Shown here: positions 1-7,236 of the stretch, one piece after another
How positions within the stretch are numbered: position 1 is the stretch's first letter
Layout: each line of letters starts with the position of its first letter
Origin: an uncultured Bacteroidales bacterium
GTDB taxonomy: Bacteria > Bacteroidota > Bacteroidia > Bacteroidales > Paludibacteraceae
Reading direction: 5' to 3'
Assembly (NCBI GenBank): GCA_934692905.1
Contig: CAKUUM010000041.1
Coordinates: 1 to 23,139 of the forward strand
Length of the DNA: 23,139 nucleotides
Notes under the pieces: generated by a model
The model's input: only the letters and a program-made list of their open reading frames with translations
The model's database searches: none
Told to the model about the DNA's origin: nothing
Made by a program: the position numbers and the translations under genes

Positions 1-1466
1 TCGATACCGATACCGATACCGGATGTGGGAGGCATACCGTATTCGAGAGCACGCATAAAGTCGTGGTCAATCACCATCGCCTCGTCATCGCCCTTGTCCG
101 CCAGTTTCATCTGCTCCACAAAGCGGTTGTACTGGTCAATCGGGTCGTTCAACTCGCTGTACGCGTTTGCCAACTCCTTGCCGTTCACCATCAACTCGAA
201 ACGCTCTGTCAGTCCGGGTTTCGAGCGGTGCATCTTCGTCAGCGGAGACATCTCGACAGGATAATCTGTGATAAATGTCGGCTGGATAAATGTGCCCTCG
301 CAGGTCTCGCCGAATATCTCGTCAATCAGTTTGCCTTTGCCCATGTGTTCGGTGTCCTCCACACCATATTTCTTTGCCACCTCGCGAATCTCGTCCTCGC
401 TCATCGTGGAGAGGTCAAGCCCCGTTTTCTCTTGAATAGCCTCCAGAATCGGCAAGCGGCGATACGGCGCCTTGAAGTCCACTTCGTGGTTGCCGATCTG
501 CACTTTGGTCGTGCCGTTTACGGCAATCGCAATGGTCTCCAAGAGGTGCTCGGTAAACGACATCATCCAGTTATAGTCCTTGTATTGTACGTACAACTCC
601 ATACAGGTAAACTCTGGGTTGTGACTGCGGTCCATACCCTCGTTGCGGAAGTTGCGCCCAATCTCGTACACGCCCTCGAAGCCGCCGACAATCAGTCGTT
701 TGAGGTACAACTCGGTGGCAATACGCAGGTACATATCCACATCCAGCGCATTGTGGTGCGTGATGAACGGACGCGCCGATGCGCCGCCCGCAATCTGTTG
801 CAGGATAGGCGTTTCCACCTCGGTGTAACCCGCTTCGTCAAACACACGGCGCATAGTGCGGATTATCGTGGCACGCTTCAGGAACACGTCCTTCACGCCG
901 TCATTCACAATCAAGTCCACATACCTTTGGCGGTAACGCTGCTCGGGGTCGTTGAACCCGTCATACGCCACACCGTCTTTGTATTTGACAATCGGCAGCG
1001 GGCGCAGACTCTTAGCCAGCACGGTCAGTTTCTTGGCGTGTACCGAGATTTCGCCCATCTGCGTACGGAACACAAATCCTTCAATACCAATGAAATCGCC
1101 TATATCAAGCAGTTTCTTGAACACCACATTGTACATCTGCTGCTCCACGGTGGTAGCCGTCTCGCCTTCGGGTACGGGAGCCTGGATATCATCGCGGCTC
1201 ACATACACTTGGATACGCCCTTTCGAGTCCTGCAATTCGATAAACGATGCCTTACCCATGATACGTTTCGACATCAGTCGTCCCGCGATGCGCACCTCTT
1301 TGCCCGTGTACCATTCTGCCGTGGTGTCATCGTCTTTGAAACCCTCTTTGATGTCTTTCGAATATCCCGTAACTACGTATTCATCAGCCGGATACGGGTT
1401 GATTCCCATATCACGCATCGTCTGCAGACTCTGTCTGCGCACCTGTTCTTGTTCAGATAATTCCAT
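1..1466 (-). CDS. lysS: Lysyl-tRNA synthetase, class II (3' end cut by window)
   Basis: Charges tRNA-Lys with lysine in the cytoplasm. The reverse strand is open from the ATG at 1466 to the window edge, 488 codons plus two bases. The N-terminus begins MELSEQEQVRRQ; an OB-fold anticodon-binding domain follows (VRIAGRLMSKR, SFIELQD). The class II catalytic domain has motif 1 around FLKRATIIRTMRR, motif 2 as FRNEGMDRSHNPEFT, and the glycine-rich motif 3 (GIGIGID) right at the edge. The stop codon and C-terminal end lie outside the window; Bacteroides homologues carry a C-terminal extension that would also be missing here. The start is supported by a consensus promoter with its predicted start site about 30 bases upstream. 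Family assignment is firm. Confidence 0.97.
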   Translation of the reverse strand, partial: MELSEQEQVRRQSLQTMRDMGINPYPADEYVVTGYSKDIKEGFKDDDTTAEWYTGKEVRIAGRLMSKRIMGKASFIELQDSKGRIQVYVSRDDIQAPVPEGETATTVEQQMYNVVFKKLLDIGDFIGIEGFVFRTQMGEISVHAKKLTVLAKSLRPLPIVKYKDGVAYDGFNDPEQRYRQRYVDLIVNDGVKDVFLKRATIIRTMRRVFDEAGYTEVETPILQQIAGGASARPFITHHNALDVDMYLRIATELYLKRLIVGGFEGVYEIGRNFRNEGMDRSHNPEFTCMELYVQYKDYNWMMSFTEHLLETIAIAVNGTTKVQIGNHEVDFKAPYRRLPILEAIQEKTGLDLSTMSEDEIREVAKKYGVEDTEHMGKGKLIDEIFGETCEGTFIQPTFITDYPVEMSPLTKMHRSKPGLTERFELMVNGKELANAYSELNDPIDQYNRFVEQMKLADKGDDEAMVIDHDFMRALEYGMPPTSGIGIGI

Positions 1467-1502
1467 ATTGTCAATTCTACACTTGTAACACAATTAAGGG
1501 TG

Positions 1503-1533
1503 CAAAGTTACAAAAAATCTTTCGTTTGCACAA
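1503..1533 (-). promoter_or_regulatory. Bacteroidetes-type promoter of lysS
   Basis: On the minus strand, TTG (1533-1531), 20 bases, then TAACTTTG (1510-1503). This fits the known Bacteroidetes consensus (-33 TTG or TTTG, -7 TAnnTTTG). The predicted start is near 1498, giving a leader of about 30 nt. Confidence 0.85.
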
Positions 1534-1813
1534 CATTTCAGCGAAATCGTGGCATTTAATCAGCCATTTCCTCGTCTGTGAAGGAAGTGCCGCCTTGGTG
1601 CGAATTTCCGGCTGATGCTTCATTACGCATTACGCATTGTGAATTGCGCATTTCCACCTCGTGACCTTCTCGGGGTAACTGTATGTGATTAGTATGAGAT
1701 TAGTATGTGATTAGTATGTGGTTAGTATGTGATTCTGCCGACCTTATGCCTACCTTCCTATGAAGTTACGCATATCCTGCTACGAGTGTCAATAAGAAAC
1801 AACACAAAAAATA
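1534..1813. other. Intergenic region between lysS promoter and lon 3' side; repeats only
   Basis: No gene is visible. It holds short direct repeats (CATTACGCATTACGCATT near 1620-1640), the 11-bp tandem array at 1681-1735, and AT-rich sequence. The palindrome at 1814-1844 and the lon terminator lie just beyond it. Confidence 0.6.
1681..1735. repeat. Five tandem 11-bp repeats, GTATGTGATTA
   Basis: Five consecutive units: GTATGTGATTA, GTATGAGATTA, GTATGTGATTA, GTATGTGGTTA and GTATGTGATTC, followed by TGCCGACCTTA. The last unit plus this tail recurs at 15804-15832. Period is 11 bp. Function unknown. Confidence 0.85.
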
Positions 1814-1844
1814 GTGTGGACGACGCGATTCGCGTCGTCCACAC
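1814..1844. repeat. Perfect palindrome, 15-bp arms (GACGACGCG family)
   Basis: Arms 1814-1828 (GTGTGGACGACGCGA) and 1830-1844 are perfect reverse complements around one central base. Related sequences occur at 15736-15756 and 23013-23034, so it is a member of a dispersed palindromic repeat. It lies beyond the lon terminator and could also act as a transcription barrier, but there is no T-tract. Confidence 0.8.
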
Positions 1845-1878
1845 GTGCATAGCAAAATCATTCAGTACGATATAAAAT

Positions 1879-1911
1879 AGGCTGCCTGACGCTTTGTTTG
1901 TTGGGCAGCCT
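1879..1911 (-). terminator. Putative intrinsic terminator of lon
   Basis: Seven bases beyond the lon stop codon the minus strand forms an 8-bp stem, AGGCTGCC/GGCAGCCT (1911-1904 with 1886-1879), with a 17-base loop and then ATTTTATAT. The T-tract is short, so strength is uncertain. Confidence 0.6.
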
Positions 1912-1917
1912 GTTTTA

Positions 1918-4350
1918 TTACATCAGTGCAAAATCAATCACCTCTTGAATGTCTTTCACGTAGTGGAACGTCAAGCCGGTGAGGTACTTTTCAGGGATTT
2001 CCTCCACATCTTTGCGGTTGTCCTCACAGAGAATGAGGTCGGTGATGCCGGCACGTTTGGCAGCAAGAATCTTCTCTTTCACGCCGCCGATGGGCAGCAC
2101 TTTGCCGCGGAGGGTCATCTCACCCGTCATGGCGATACGTGGGCGCACTTTGCGTTTGGTAAAAGCACTAACCAATGCCGTTGTCATTGTAATACCCGCA
2201 CTGGGACCATCCTTTGGAATGGCACCTTCTGGCACGTGGATGTGCACGGAATGGGTGTCTAACACCTTGCGCGAGATGCCGAACTGGTCGGCGTGTGCCT
2301 TGATGTAGCCCAATGCGATGGTGGCGGACTCCTTCATCACATCGCCGAGGTTGCCTGTGAGGGTGAGGGTAGGGGTCTTGGCTGGGGAAAGCGAAGTCTC
2401 AATAAAGAGTATCTCTCCGCCTACTTGTGTCCACGCCAAGCCTGTGACTACGCCGATGTATTTGTTGGTCTCCCAAGAGTCACGCGAGTAGCGTTTCTTG
2501 CCAAGATATTCGACTACGTCTTCCGATGTAACGCTCACGTTATAAGGCTCTTGCAAGGCAATCTTCGTTACCACCTTACGGCATATTGCCGCTATCTGAC
2601 GCTCCAAACTGCGCACTCCGGACTCACGTGTGTAGCCATCAATAATCTCGGCGATAATAGACTTCCTGAGTTTCAGTTGTGCTGGTTTAAGTCCGTGGTT
2701 ATCAAGTTCTTTCGGCAACAAGTGGCGTTTGGCAATCTCCTCTTTCTCCTCTTGCAGGTAACCCGTCATTTCGATGAGTTCCATACGGTCGAGTAGGGGA
2801 CGCGGCACGCTGTCCAAGGAGTTAGCCGTGGCGATGAAGAGTATCTTGCTTAGGTCGTAATCCACATCCAAGTAGTTGTCGTGGAAAGTGCCATTCTGTT
2901 CTGGGTCAAGCACTTCCAACAAGGCGCTGGTCGGGTCACCCTTGTAGTCCATACCGATTTTGTCTATCTCGTCCAATACAAAGACAGGGTTGCTCGTTTT
3001 CACTTTGCGGATGCTCTCAATAATTCGCCCGGGCATGGCGCCGATGTAGGTGCGGCGATGTCCGCGAATCTCGGCTTCGTCGTGGAGACCACCCAAACTG
3101 ATACGCGCATACTTGCGCCCCAATGCCGCTGCAATAGAGCGTCCGAGACTGGTTTTGCCCACACCCGGAGGACCATACAGGCACAAGATTGGAGCCTTCA
3201 TCTCTTGCGGTTTGTCGCTCTCGGCTTTCATCTTCAGCACCGCCAAGTACTCAATAATGCGCTCTTTCACTTTCTCCATGCCGTAGTGGTCGTGGTCCAG
3301 CACCTCTTGCGCATGGCGGATATCGTAGTTGTCCTCCGAATACTCGTTCCAAGGCAAGTCGAGGAGTGTATCCAGATAGTTTTGCTGTGTGGAGTATTCG
3401 GGCGAATGGGACGGCATACGACGCAACTTCTTCAGTTCGCTCTCGAAGGTCTGTTGCATCTTCTCACCCCATTTCTTTTGCTTGGAACGTTCCAGCATGG
3501 CGTTGGCTATCTGCTCATCGGAGTCACCCAATTCCTTCTGAATAGTCTCCATCTGACGGTGCAGATAGTATTCGCGCTGCTCCTTGTCGATATCCTCACG
3601 TGTTTTGTTCTGGATAACAGCCTTCATATCAAGCATTTGCAACTCGGTATTCAGCAGTTCCAAGAGTGCGATGGCGCGTTGCTTTATCTCGCTTTCCTCC
3701 AACAACTTTTGCTTCTCCGCAATGCGTATGCCGAAGTTCCCGCAGATGTAGTTGACAAGGGTAGGGGGATTGTCGATACTGCGCAGGGTCATTCCCGCCT
3801 CGGCAGGCAGATTCTCCATGCGCTTGATAATCTTCTCCGCCTGCTCCTTGAGGCTGCTTACGAGCGCTATAAACTCTTTGTCATTGCGCTTCGGGAAGAC
3901 TTCTTCCACCACTTTCACGCGGGCTTTCAGGTAGGGCTTTGTGCTAACAATCTCTTGTATTTCAACACGTTCCATACCTTCCAATATCACCATCAGACTG
4001 CCATCAGGCATATCCAACGTACGCAATACACGCCCTGCGGTACCTAATATATACAGGTCATCAGAACCCGGCTCTGCTACATCTTGCGCTTTTTGACAGC
4101 ACACGGCAAGCAGGGCATCGTTCTTGAAAGCAGTGGTTACTAATTTCTTTGACTTCGGTCGCGCCACTGTCACAGGCAGCAGCACACCGGGGAACAGAAC
4201 CATATTCCGAAGTGGCAACACGCCCAGCACATCGCCATTGTTCAGTTCCGGTTCTTTTGTCGCATCATCGTCAGCAGCCAATGGAATATATTCCACATCC
4301 TGCTGTGAATCCTGCGCCTCATTCAATATCTCATCAAGGTAGGTTATCAT
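1918..4350 (-). CDS. lon: ATP-dependent protease Lon (LonA type)
   Basis: Cytoplasmic AAA+ serine protease that degrades misfolded and regulatory proteins; 810 aa, normal LonA length. Order: N-terminal substrate-binding domain (about residues 40-250, with LPLRNMVLFPG), coiled-coil region, AAA+ module with Walker A GPPGVGKTS (Lys near 399) and Walker B PVFVLDEIDK (about 455-464), and the C-terminal protease domain with catalytic Ser in GPSAG (about 717) and Lys in GGVKEK (about 760), the 43-residue Ser-Lys spacing of E. coli Lon. The start MITYLDEILN was chosen over an in-frame ATG 16 codons upstream because the latter would overlap the preceding gene and because an A-rich stretch precedes 4350. 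The upstream gene ends 16 bp away and no consensus promoter is visible between, so the two are probably co-transcribed. Confidence 0.96.
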   Translation of the reverse strand: MITYLDEILNEAQDSQQDVEYIPLAADDDATKEPELNNGDVLGVLPLRNMVLFPGVLLPVTVARPKSKKLVTTAFKNDALLAVCCQKAQDVAEPGSDDLYILGTAGRVLRTLDMPDGSLMVILEGMERVEIQEIVSTKPYLKARVKVVEEVFPKRNDKEFIALVSSLKEQAEKIIKRMENLPAEAGMTLRSIDNPPTLVNYICGNFGIRIAEKQKLLEESEIKQRAIALLELLNTELQMLDMKAVIQNKTREDIDKEQREYYLHRQMETIQKELGDSDEQIANAMLERSKQKKWGEKMQQTFESELKKLRRMPSHSPEYSTQQNYLDTLLDLPWNEYSEDNYDIRHAQEVLDHDHYGMEKVKERIIEYLAVLKMKAESDKPQEMKAPILCLYGPPGVGKTSLGRSIAAALGRKYARISLGGLHDEAEIRGHRRTYIGAMPGRIIESIRKVKTSNPVFVLDEIDKIGMDYKGDPTSALLEVLDPEQNGTFHDNYLDVDYDLSKILFIATANSLDSVPRPLLDRMELIEMTGYLQEEKEEIAKRHLLPKELDNHGLKPAQLKLRKSIIAEIIDGYTRESGVRSLERQIAAICRKVVTKIALQEPYNVSVTSEDVVEYLGKKRYSRDSWETNKYIGVVTGLAWTQVGGEILFIETSLSPAKTPTLTLTGNLGDVMKESATIALGYIKAHADQFGISRKVLDTHSVHIHVPEGAIPKDGPSAGITMTTALVSAFTKRKVRPRIAMTGEMTLRGKVLPIGGVKEKILAAKRAGITDLILCEDNRKDVEEIPEKYLTGLTFHYVKDIQEVIDFALM

Positions 4351-4366
4351 TTTTCTTTTTTGTATA

Positions 4367-5017
4367 TTAATCAAGTCCCTGAAAATAAGTATTATCATCT
4401 ATTACGGAAGCAACTTCTATTTCTGGCAACTTGAATACTTCTTCGTATAAATTAACCATTACTTTCTGCAAATCAGCAAAAGTGTTTCCATCTATTTGAA
4501 AGGTCTTTACATTCCATTTGCCACTACCCATAGACGTTTCCTCAAAATTCAATCTATAAACATCACAACGAGATACCAGTTTAAAAGCTATAGGCTTACA
4601 CATAAGACCGTTTATTTTCTTTAAAACTATTAAACTACCACCGTCTAAAAACACGCCTTCATGAGCATTCTCATCTGCACGCCACAATCCATAACCATTT
4701 CGATGGCAAGGAATACGTAGATTCGGCTTATCACACACCTTTCCATAATGATTGCGAAAACTATTTACGCTCAAAGTAGTCACGCTTGCTACTTGGTTAT
4801 CGTCAGTGACACCAATAACAAAGACTTTCTTAGAGATTTTCTTACCATTGCTAGTCATAATCTCCTCATCGTGAACCCATTGACGAGGAATAAAATAAGT
4901 CAAGTCTTTGCGCAGACGCGCGCTATTATTAGTATTCCGTTGAGCATTATTTTCAATAGTAGAAATTCCTCTCACAGCAGACTTGTCATAGTCAACACTT
5001 AAAAGTATTTTTCCCAT
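4367..5017 (-). CDS. Hypothetical protein, 216 aa, upstream of lon
   Basis: I do not recognise a family. The protein begins MGKILLSVDYDKSAVRG, has no signal peptide or membrane segment, and is mixed charged with several Cys (for example KPNLRIPCHRNGYGLW and GLMCKPIAFKLVSRCDV). It ends 16 bp before lon on the same strand. The DNA is clearly more AT-rich than lon or aspS, which suggests a recent arrival. Its start lies 18 bp from the left attachment site of the prophage, so its native upstream region has been replaced by phage DNA. The only consensus promoter pointing at it is the phage leftward promoter at 5116-5146. No consensus promoter was found in the reconstructed empty site, so in an uninfected relative it may depend on read-through from aspS. 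Confidence 0.75.
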   Translation of the reverse strand: MGKILLSVDYDKSAVRGISTIENNAQRNTNNSARLRKDLTYFIPRQWVHDEEIMTSNGKKISKKVFVIGVTDDNQVASVTTLSVNSFRNHYGKVCDKPNLRIPCHRNGYGLWRADENAHEGVFLDGGSLIVLKKINGLMCKPIAFKLVSRCDVYRLNFEETSMGSGKWNVKTFQIDGNTFADLQKVMVNLYEEVFKLPEIEVASVIDDNTYFQGLD

Positions 5018-5035
5018 AGTTATTCAATCAAGCCT

Positions 5036-5063
5036 ATTTTACATAATCGTAATTAGGATATTA
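5036..5063 (-). other. attL: dif-like XerC/XerD recombination site
   Basis: Read on the minus strand: XerC-side arm TAATATCCTAA, 6-bp spacer TTACGA, XerD-side arm TTATGTAAAAT. The last arm matches the E. coli dif XerD arm TTATGTTAAAT at 10 of 11 positions. The 16-bp core CATAATCGTAATTAGG (5042-5057) is repeated exactly at 11627-11642. The XerD-side arm here is host sequence and the other arm is phage sequence. Confidence 0.75.
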
Positions 5064-5069
5064 TCTTTG
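5039..5069 (+). promoter_or_regulatory. Rightward phage promoter, -33 box altered by integration
   Basis: The -7 box TATCTTTG (5062-5069) is consensus. Twenty bases upstream, at 5039-5041, the prophage has host-derived TTA instead of TTG. In the circular phage this position comes from 11624-11626, which is TTG. The predicted start is near 5074, giving a leader of about 72 nt before the 84-aa ORF and VP4. Confidence 0.7.
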
Positions 5070-5071
5070 CA

Positions 5072-5111
5072 CCGTTTTTCCGTTGTGACCTGTTCACAAT
5101 CCCGAAAACGG
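5072..5111. other. Hairpin in the phage leader
   Basis: Outer stem CCGTTTT (5072-5078) with AAAACGG (5105-5111) and inner stem TTGTG (5083-5087) with CACAA (5095-5099), loop ACCTGTT. It begins almost at the predicted rightward start site and is transcribed from both facing promoters. There is no T-tract on either side, so a terminator is unlikely. An attenuator, antisense-RNA target or replication structure are possible. Confidence 0.65.
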
Positions 5112-5115
5112 ACTG

Positions 5116-5146
5116 CAAAAGTAGTACAAATAAATGATATAAGCAA
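5116..5146 (-). promoter_or_regulatory. Leftward (outward-facing) phage promoter
   Basis: Minus strand: TTG (5146-5144), exactly 20 bases, TACTTTTG (5123-5116), a full match to the promoter form shared by four host genes in this window. The predicted start is near 5110, so the transcript crosses the leader hairpin and attL and enters the 216-aa gene and lon. It faces the rightward promoter, with overlapping transcripts. Confidence 0.7.
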
Positions 5147-5401
5147 ATGGTAGTGCGTAAACACAGACGATTTGAGTTTCGTTTGGACGAAACGAGTAAC
5201 GAGGAAGTCCGATACCTGTTGCGTTTGGTATCGGATAAAGCCGAACTATTATGGTACGGCTATCGTTTGTGGAACTTGGTAAATTCTTCATTCTTTCGGA
5301 ATATCTGTTTGGCAGATAATACAGAAACCTACTATTGTGAGTTGATAGTCCGTGTATCACAGGAAACGTTGTACATCACCTATAAAGAGACTGAAAAGTA
5401 A
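5147..5401 (+). CDS. Phage hypothetical protein, 84 aa, coupled to VP4
   Basis: First ORF after the leader. The protein is charged at the N-terminus (MVVRKHRRFEFRLDE) and aromatic in the middle (LLWYGYRLWNLV), with no membrane segment or recognised domain. Its stop codon overlaps the VP4 start in TAATG, implying translational coupling. The -33 box of the leftward promoter ends one base before its ATG. A regulator of replication or lysogeny would fit the position, but nothing in the sequence proves this. Confidence 0.65.
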   Translation: MVVRKHRRFEFRLDETSNEEVRYLLRLVSDKAELLWYGYRLWNLVNSSFFRNICLADNTETYYCELIVRVSQETLYITYKETEK

Positions 5402-6894
5402 TGGATTTGATAAAGCATATATACGCTCATTGCTTTAATCCTCAAAAGGTACGTATTTTGAACCCTGTCACTCGAGAGATGGAGATGAGAGAAGTTCCAT
5501 GCGGGAAGTGCTACCACTGTCGAATCACGAAAGTGAACGAATGGTGTACTCGCATGGTACTTGAAAGTAAAGCAAGGAAGTACACGTATTTTGTCACACT
5601 TACCTACTCTCCCCGCTCGTTGCATACTGAGGTGTTTCGTGAAACATACCCTATGACCAATCGTTGCAATACCTATGGAAAAGAGCAACCTATGCCGTTG
5701 GTACTCCGCAAAGACCACCTGCAAAAGTTCAATAAGCGTTTGCGCAAAAACACTGGTATAAAGTACAAGTACTTTGCCTGTGGTGAATATGGTCACAAGT
5801 ATGCCCGCCCTCATTATCACATGATATTGTGGAGCGACGTTCCAATCAGTAAGATAGATATATACCGCGCCTGGAGTACTATAGATGACTATGGTCGCCG
5901 TGTGATTATCGGTGATATAGATTATCACCTAATATCGGAGAATCACTTGCTTAATAAGGAGCAGATGTCAGCGTTTAAGTATGTATGTAAGTATCTACAG
6001 AAAGGCGAGTTTGATTTTAAGAAACTGCCTACGTATCAATATCATAACAATTTAAAAGATTTACTTTATGGAAAAAGTGAATGGAGTATCGCGAAGTATT
6101 CTCCAAAAAAATGGATTGACGGTCACCCTGTTGAAAATGCTGACCAAGTTGATGATTTGTATAGCAAAAGGTTCTCACCTTTTATGCTGTGTAGTAAGTC
6201 GCCCGCTATTGGCTTTGACTACCTATCGGAAAACATTGACCGCTTTAAGACAGGAGACTTTAGACTTTTTGGCTTACCAAAAGAAGGCAATTTCATCTTA
6301 CCTGCCTACTATGTACGGAAAACAAAGGAAAGTCTTTGCCCTTATTGCAGGATTAATGAGGAAACTGAGGATTTGCGCACAAATGCGACTATTCCAGATT
6401 TGGCAGCCGTGCTCGTGGAGATACAAAACTGCATTGACTTTATGGCAGGTTTCTCATCGGTTCAACCGTTGGTGTATCAAGACCCTGTTACGGATAAGAT
6501 TGTATATGAAAACGATTCTAACATTGGAGAGCGCCGCCCCTCTTTCCGTCCTCAATACTTCACGGTATTTGATAAACTGCATAGAGAGTGGTTTGCATTC
6601 AATGGGACTGACTATCGAAGATATAAAAAAACTCGAGCAGGAGTTGTTGAACTCGGACGTGTCCCCGTCCACGAAATGATAGACCGCCTACAATCTACCT
6701 ATCAGTATCTGTATGATAACGTGTTGTACCCTCAGACTAATCAGCGTATGCAGAAAGAGCATGAGCAACAAGAGTATATTGCCGCTACGTATGGTGATTC
6801 GTGGTCTGATGTACAGGCTACGTATCGTGCTACAATGATGGATAAGGTAGCCGAAAAACAACGAAAGTATAAACTAACAAAAAATAAGTTCTAA
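5401..6894 (+). CDS. Microvirus replication initiator VP4 (HUH endonuclease)
   Basis: Nicks the origin on the virion strand and starts rolling-circle replication; equivalent to phiX174 protein A. 497 aa. Motif I is YFVTLTY (about 63-69). The HUH motif is RPHYHMIL, with His138 and His140 as metal ligands. Motif III is FKYVCKYLQK, with Tyr194 and Tyr198 four residues apart as in the two-tyrosine phiX174 enzyme. There are Cys clusters at 34/37/40 (PCGKCYHC) and 313/316 (CPYC), likely a metal site. The start is fixed by the TAATG overlap with the preceding ORF, and the next gene starts one base after the stop. Codon use is T-rich like the rest of the phage. Family assignment is firm. Confidence 0.94.
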   Translation: MDLIKHIYAHCFNPQKVRILNPVTREMEMREVPCGKCYHCRITKVNEWCTRMVLESKARKYTYFVTLTYSPRSLHTEVFRETYPMTNRCNTYGKEQPMPLVLRKDHLQKFNKRLRKNTGIKYKYFACGEYGHKYARPHYHMILWSDVPISKIDIYRAWSTIDDYGRRVIIGDIDYHLISENHLLNKEQMSAFKYVCKYLQKGEFDFKKLPTYQYHNNLKDLLYGKSEWSIAKYSPKKWIDGHPVENADQVDDLYSKRFSPFMLCSKSPAIGFDYLSENIDRFKTGDFRLFGLPKEGNFILPAYYVRKTKESLCPYCRINEETEDLRTNATIPDLAAVLVEIQNCIDFMAGFSSVQPLVYQDPVTDKIVYENDSNIGERRPSFRPQYFTVFDKLHREWFAFNGTDYRRYKKTRAGVVELGRVPVHEMIDRLQSTYQYLYDNVLYPQTNQRMQKEHEQQEYIAATYGDSWSDVQATYRATMMDKVAEKQRKYKLTKNKF

Positions 6895-6895
6895 T

Positions 6896-7225
6896 ATGAC
6901 ACGTAAACAATTTGTAAAGCGTACGTTCCGCCCTATGGAGTTTTGTATGCACAATTTTGCTAAATGTTCCGTCCCCTCGGATACCGACCCTACTGAAGCC
7001 ATGACAGGCTACCAGATGTTCCTCGCCGCTCAGTCGGGAATCAATCTCGCTACCAAGGCTAACTATGAGTACAATAATCTTGGTGTTGACCAACTGACTC
7101 CTGTGGATAATCCTAACGCGGATTTCTTCCAAAAGATGGAGTATGCCAAAAGTGTAGAAAAGGATGTGCGTGTTCGTCATCAGAAGATGACCGAAGAGCA
7201 GCCGCCTGTAGATAGTAACAATTAA
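6896..7225 (+). CDS. Phage protein of unknown function, 109 aa (possible scaffolding protein)
   Basis: Starts one base after the VP4 stop. Basic N-terminus (MTRKQFVKRTFRPMEF), then an acidic and polar body (SDTDPTEAMTGYQMFLAAQSG) and a charged C-terminus ending EEQPPVDSNN. No membrane segment. Between VP4 and VP1, microviruses often encode the internal scaffolding protein VP3, and size and hydrophilicity fit, but I see no diagnostic VP3 motif. The role is inferred from position only. Confidence 0.6.
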   Translation: MTRKQFVKRTFRPMEFCMHNFAKCSVPSDTDPTEAMTGYQMFLAAQSGINLATKANYEYNNLGVDQLTPVDNPNADFFQKMEYAKSVEKDVRVRHQKMTEEQPPVDSNN

Positions 7226-7236
7226 ATCTAAAAAGT

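Noticed and set aside
63..1460. 465-codon plus-strand frame opposite lysS
   Set aside because: Shadow of lysS; the product is rich in His, Val and Leu with no known domain, whereas the minus strand gives a clear synthetase.
2881..4047. 388-codon plus-strand frame opposite lon
   Set aside because: Shadow of lon; no domain and no promoter.
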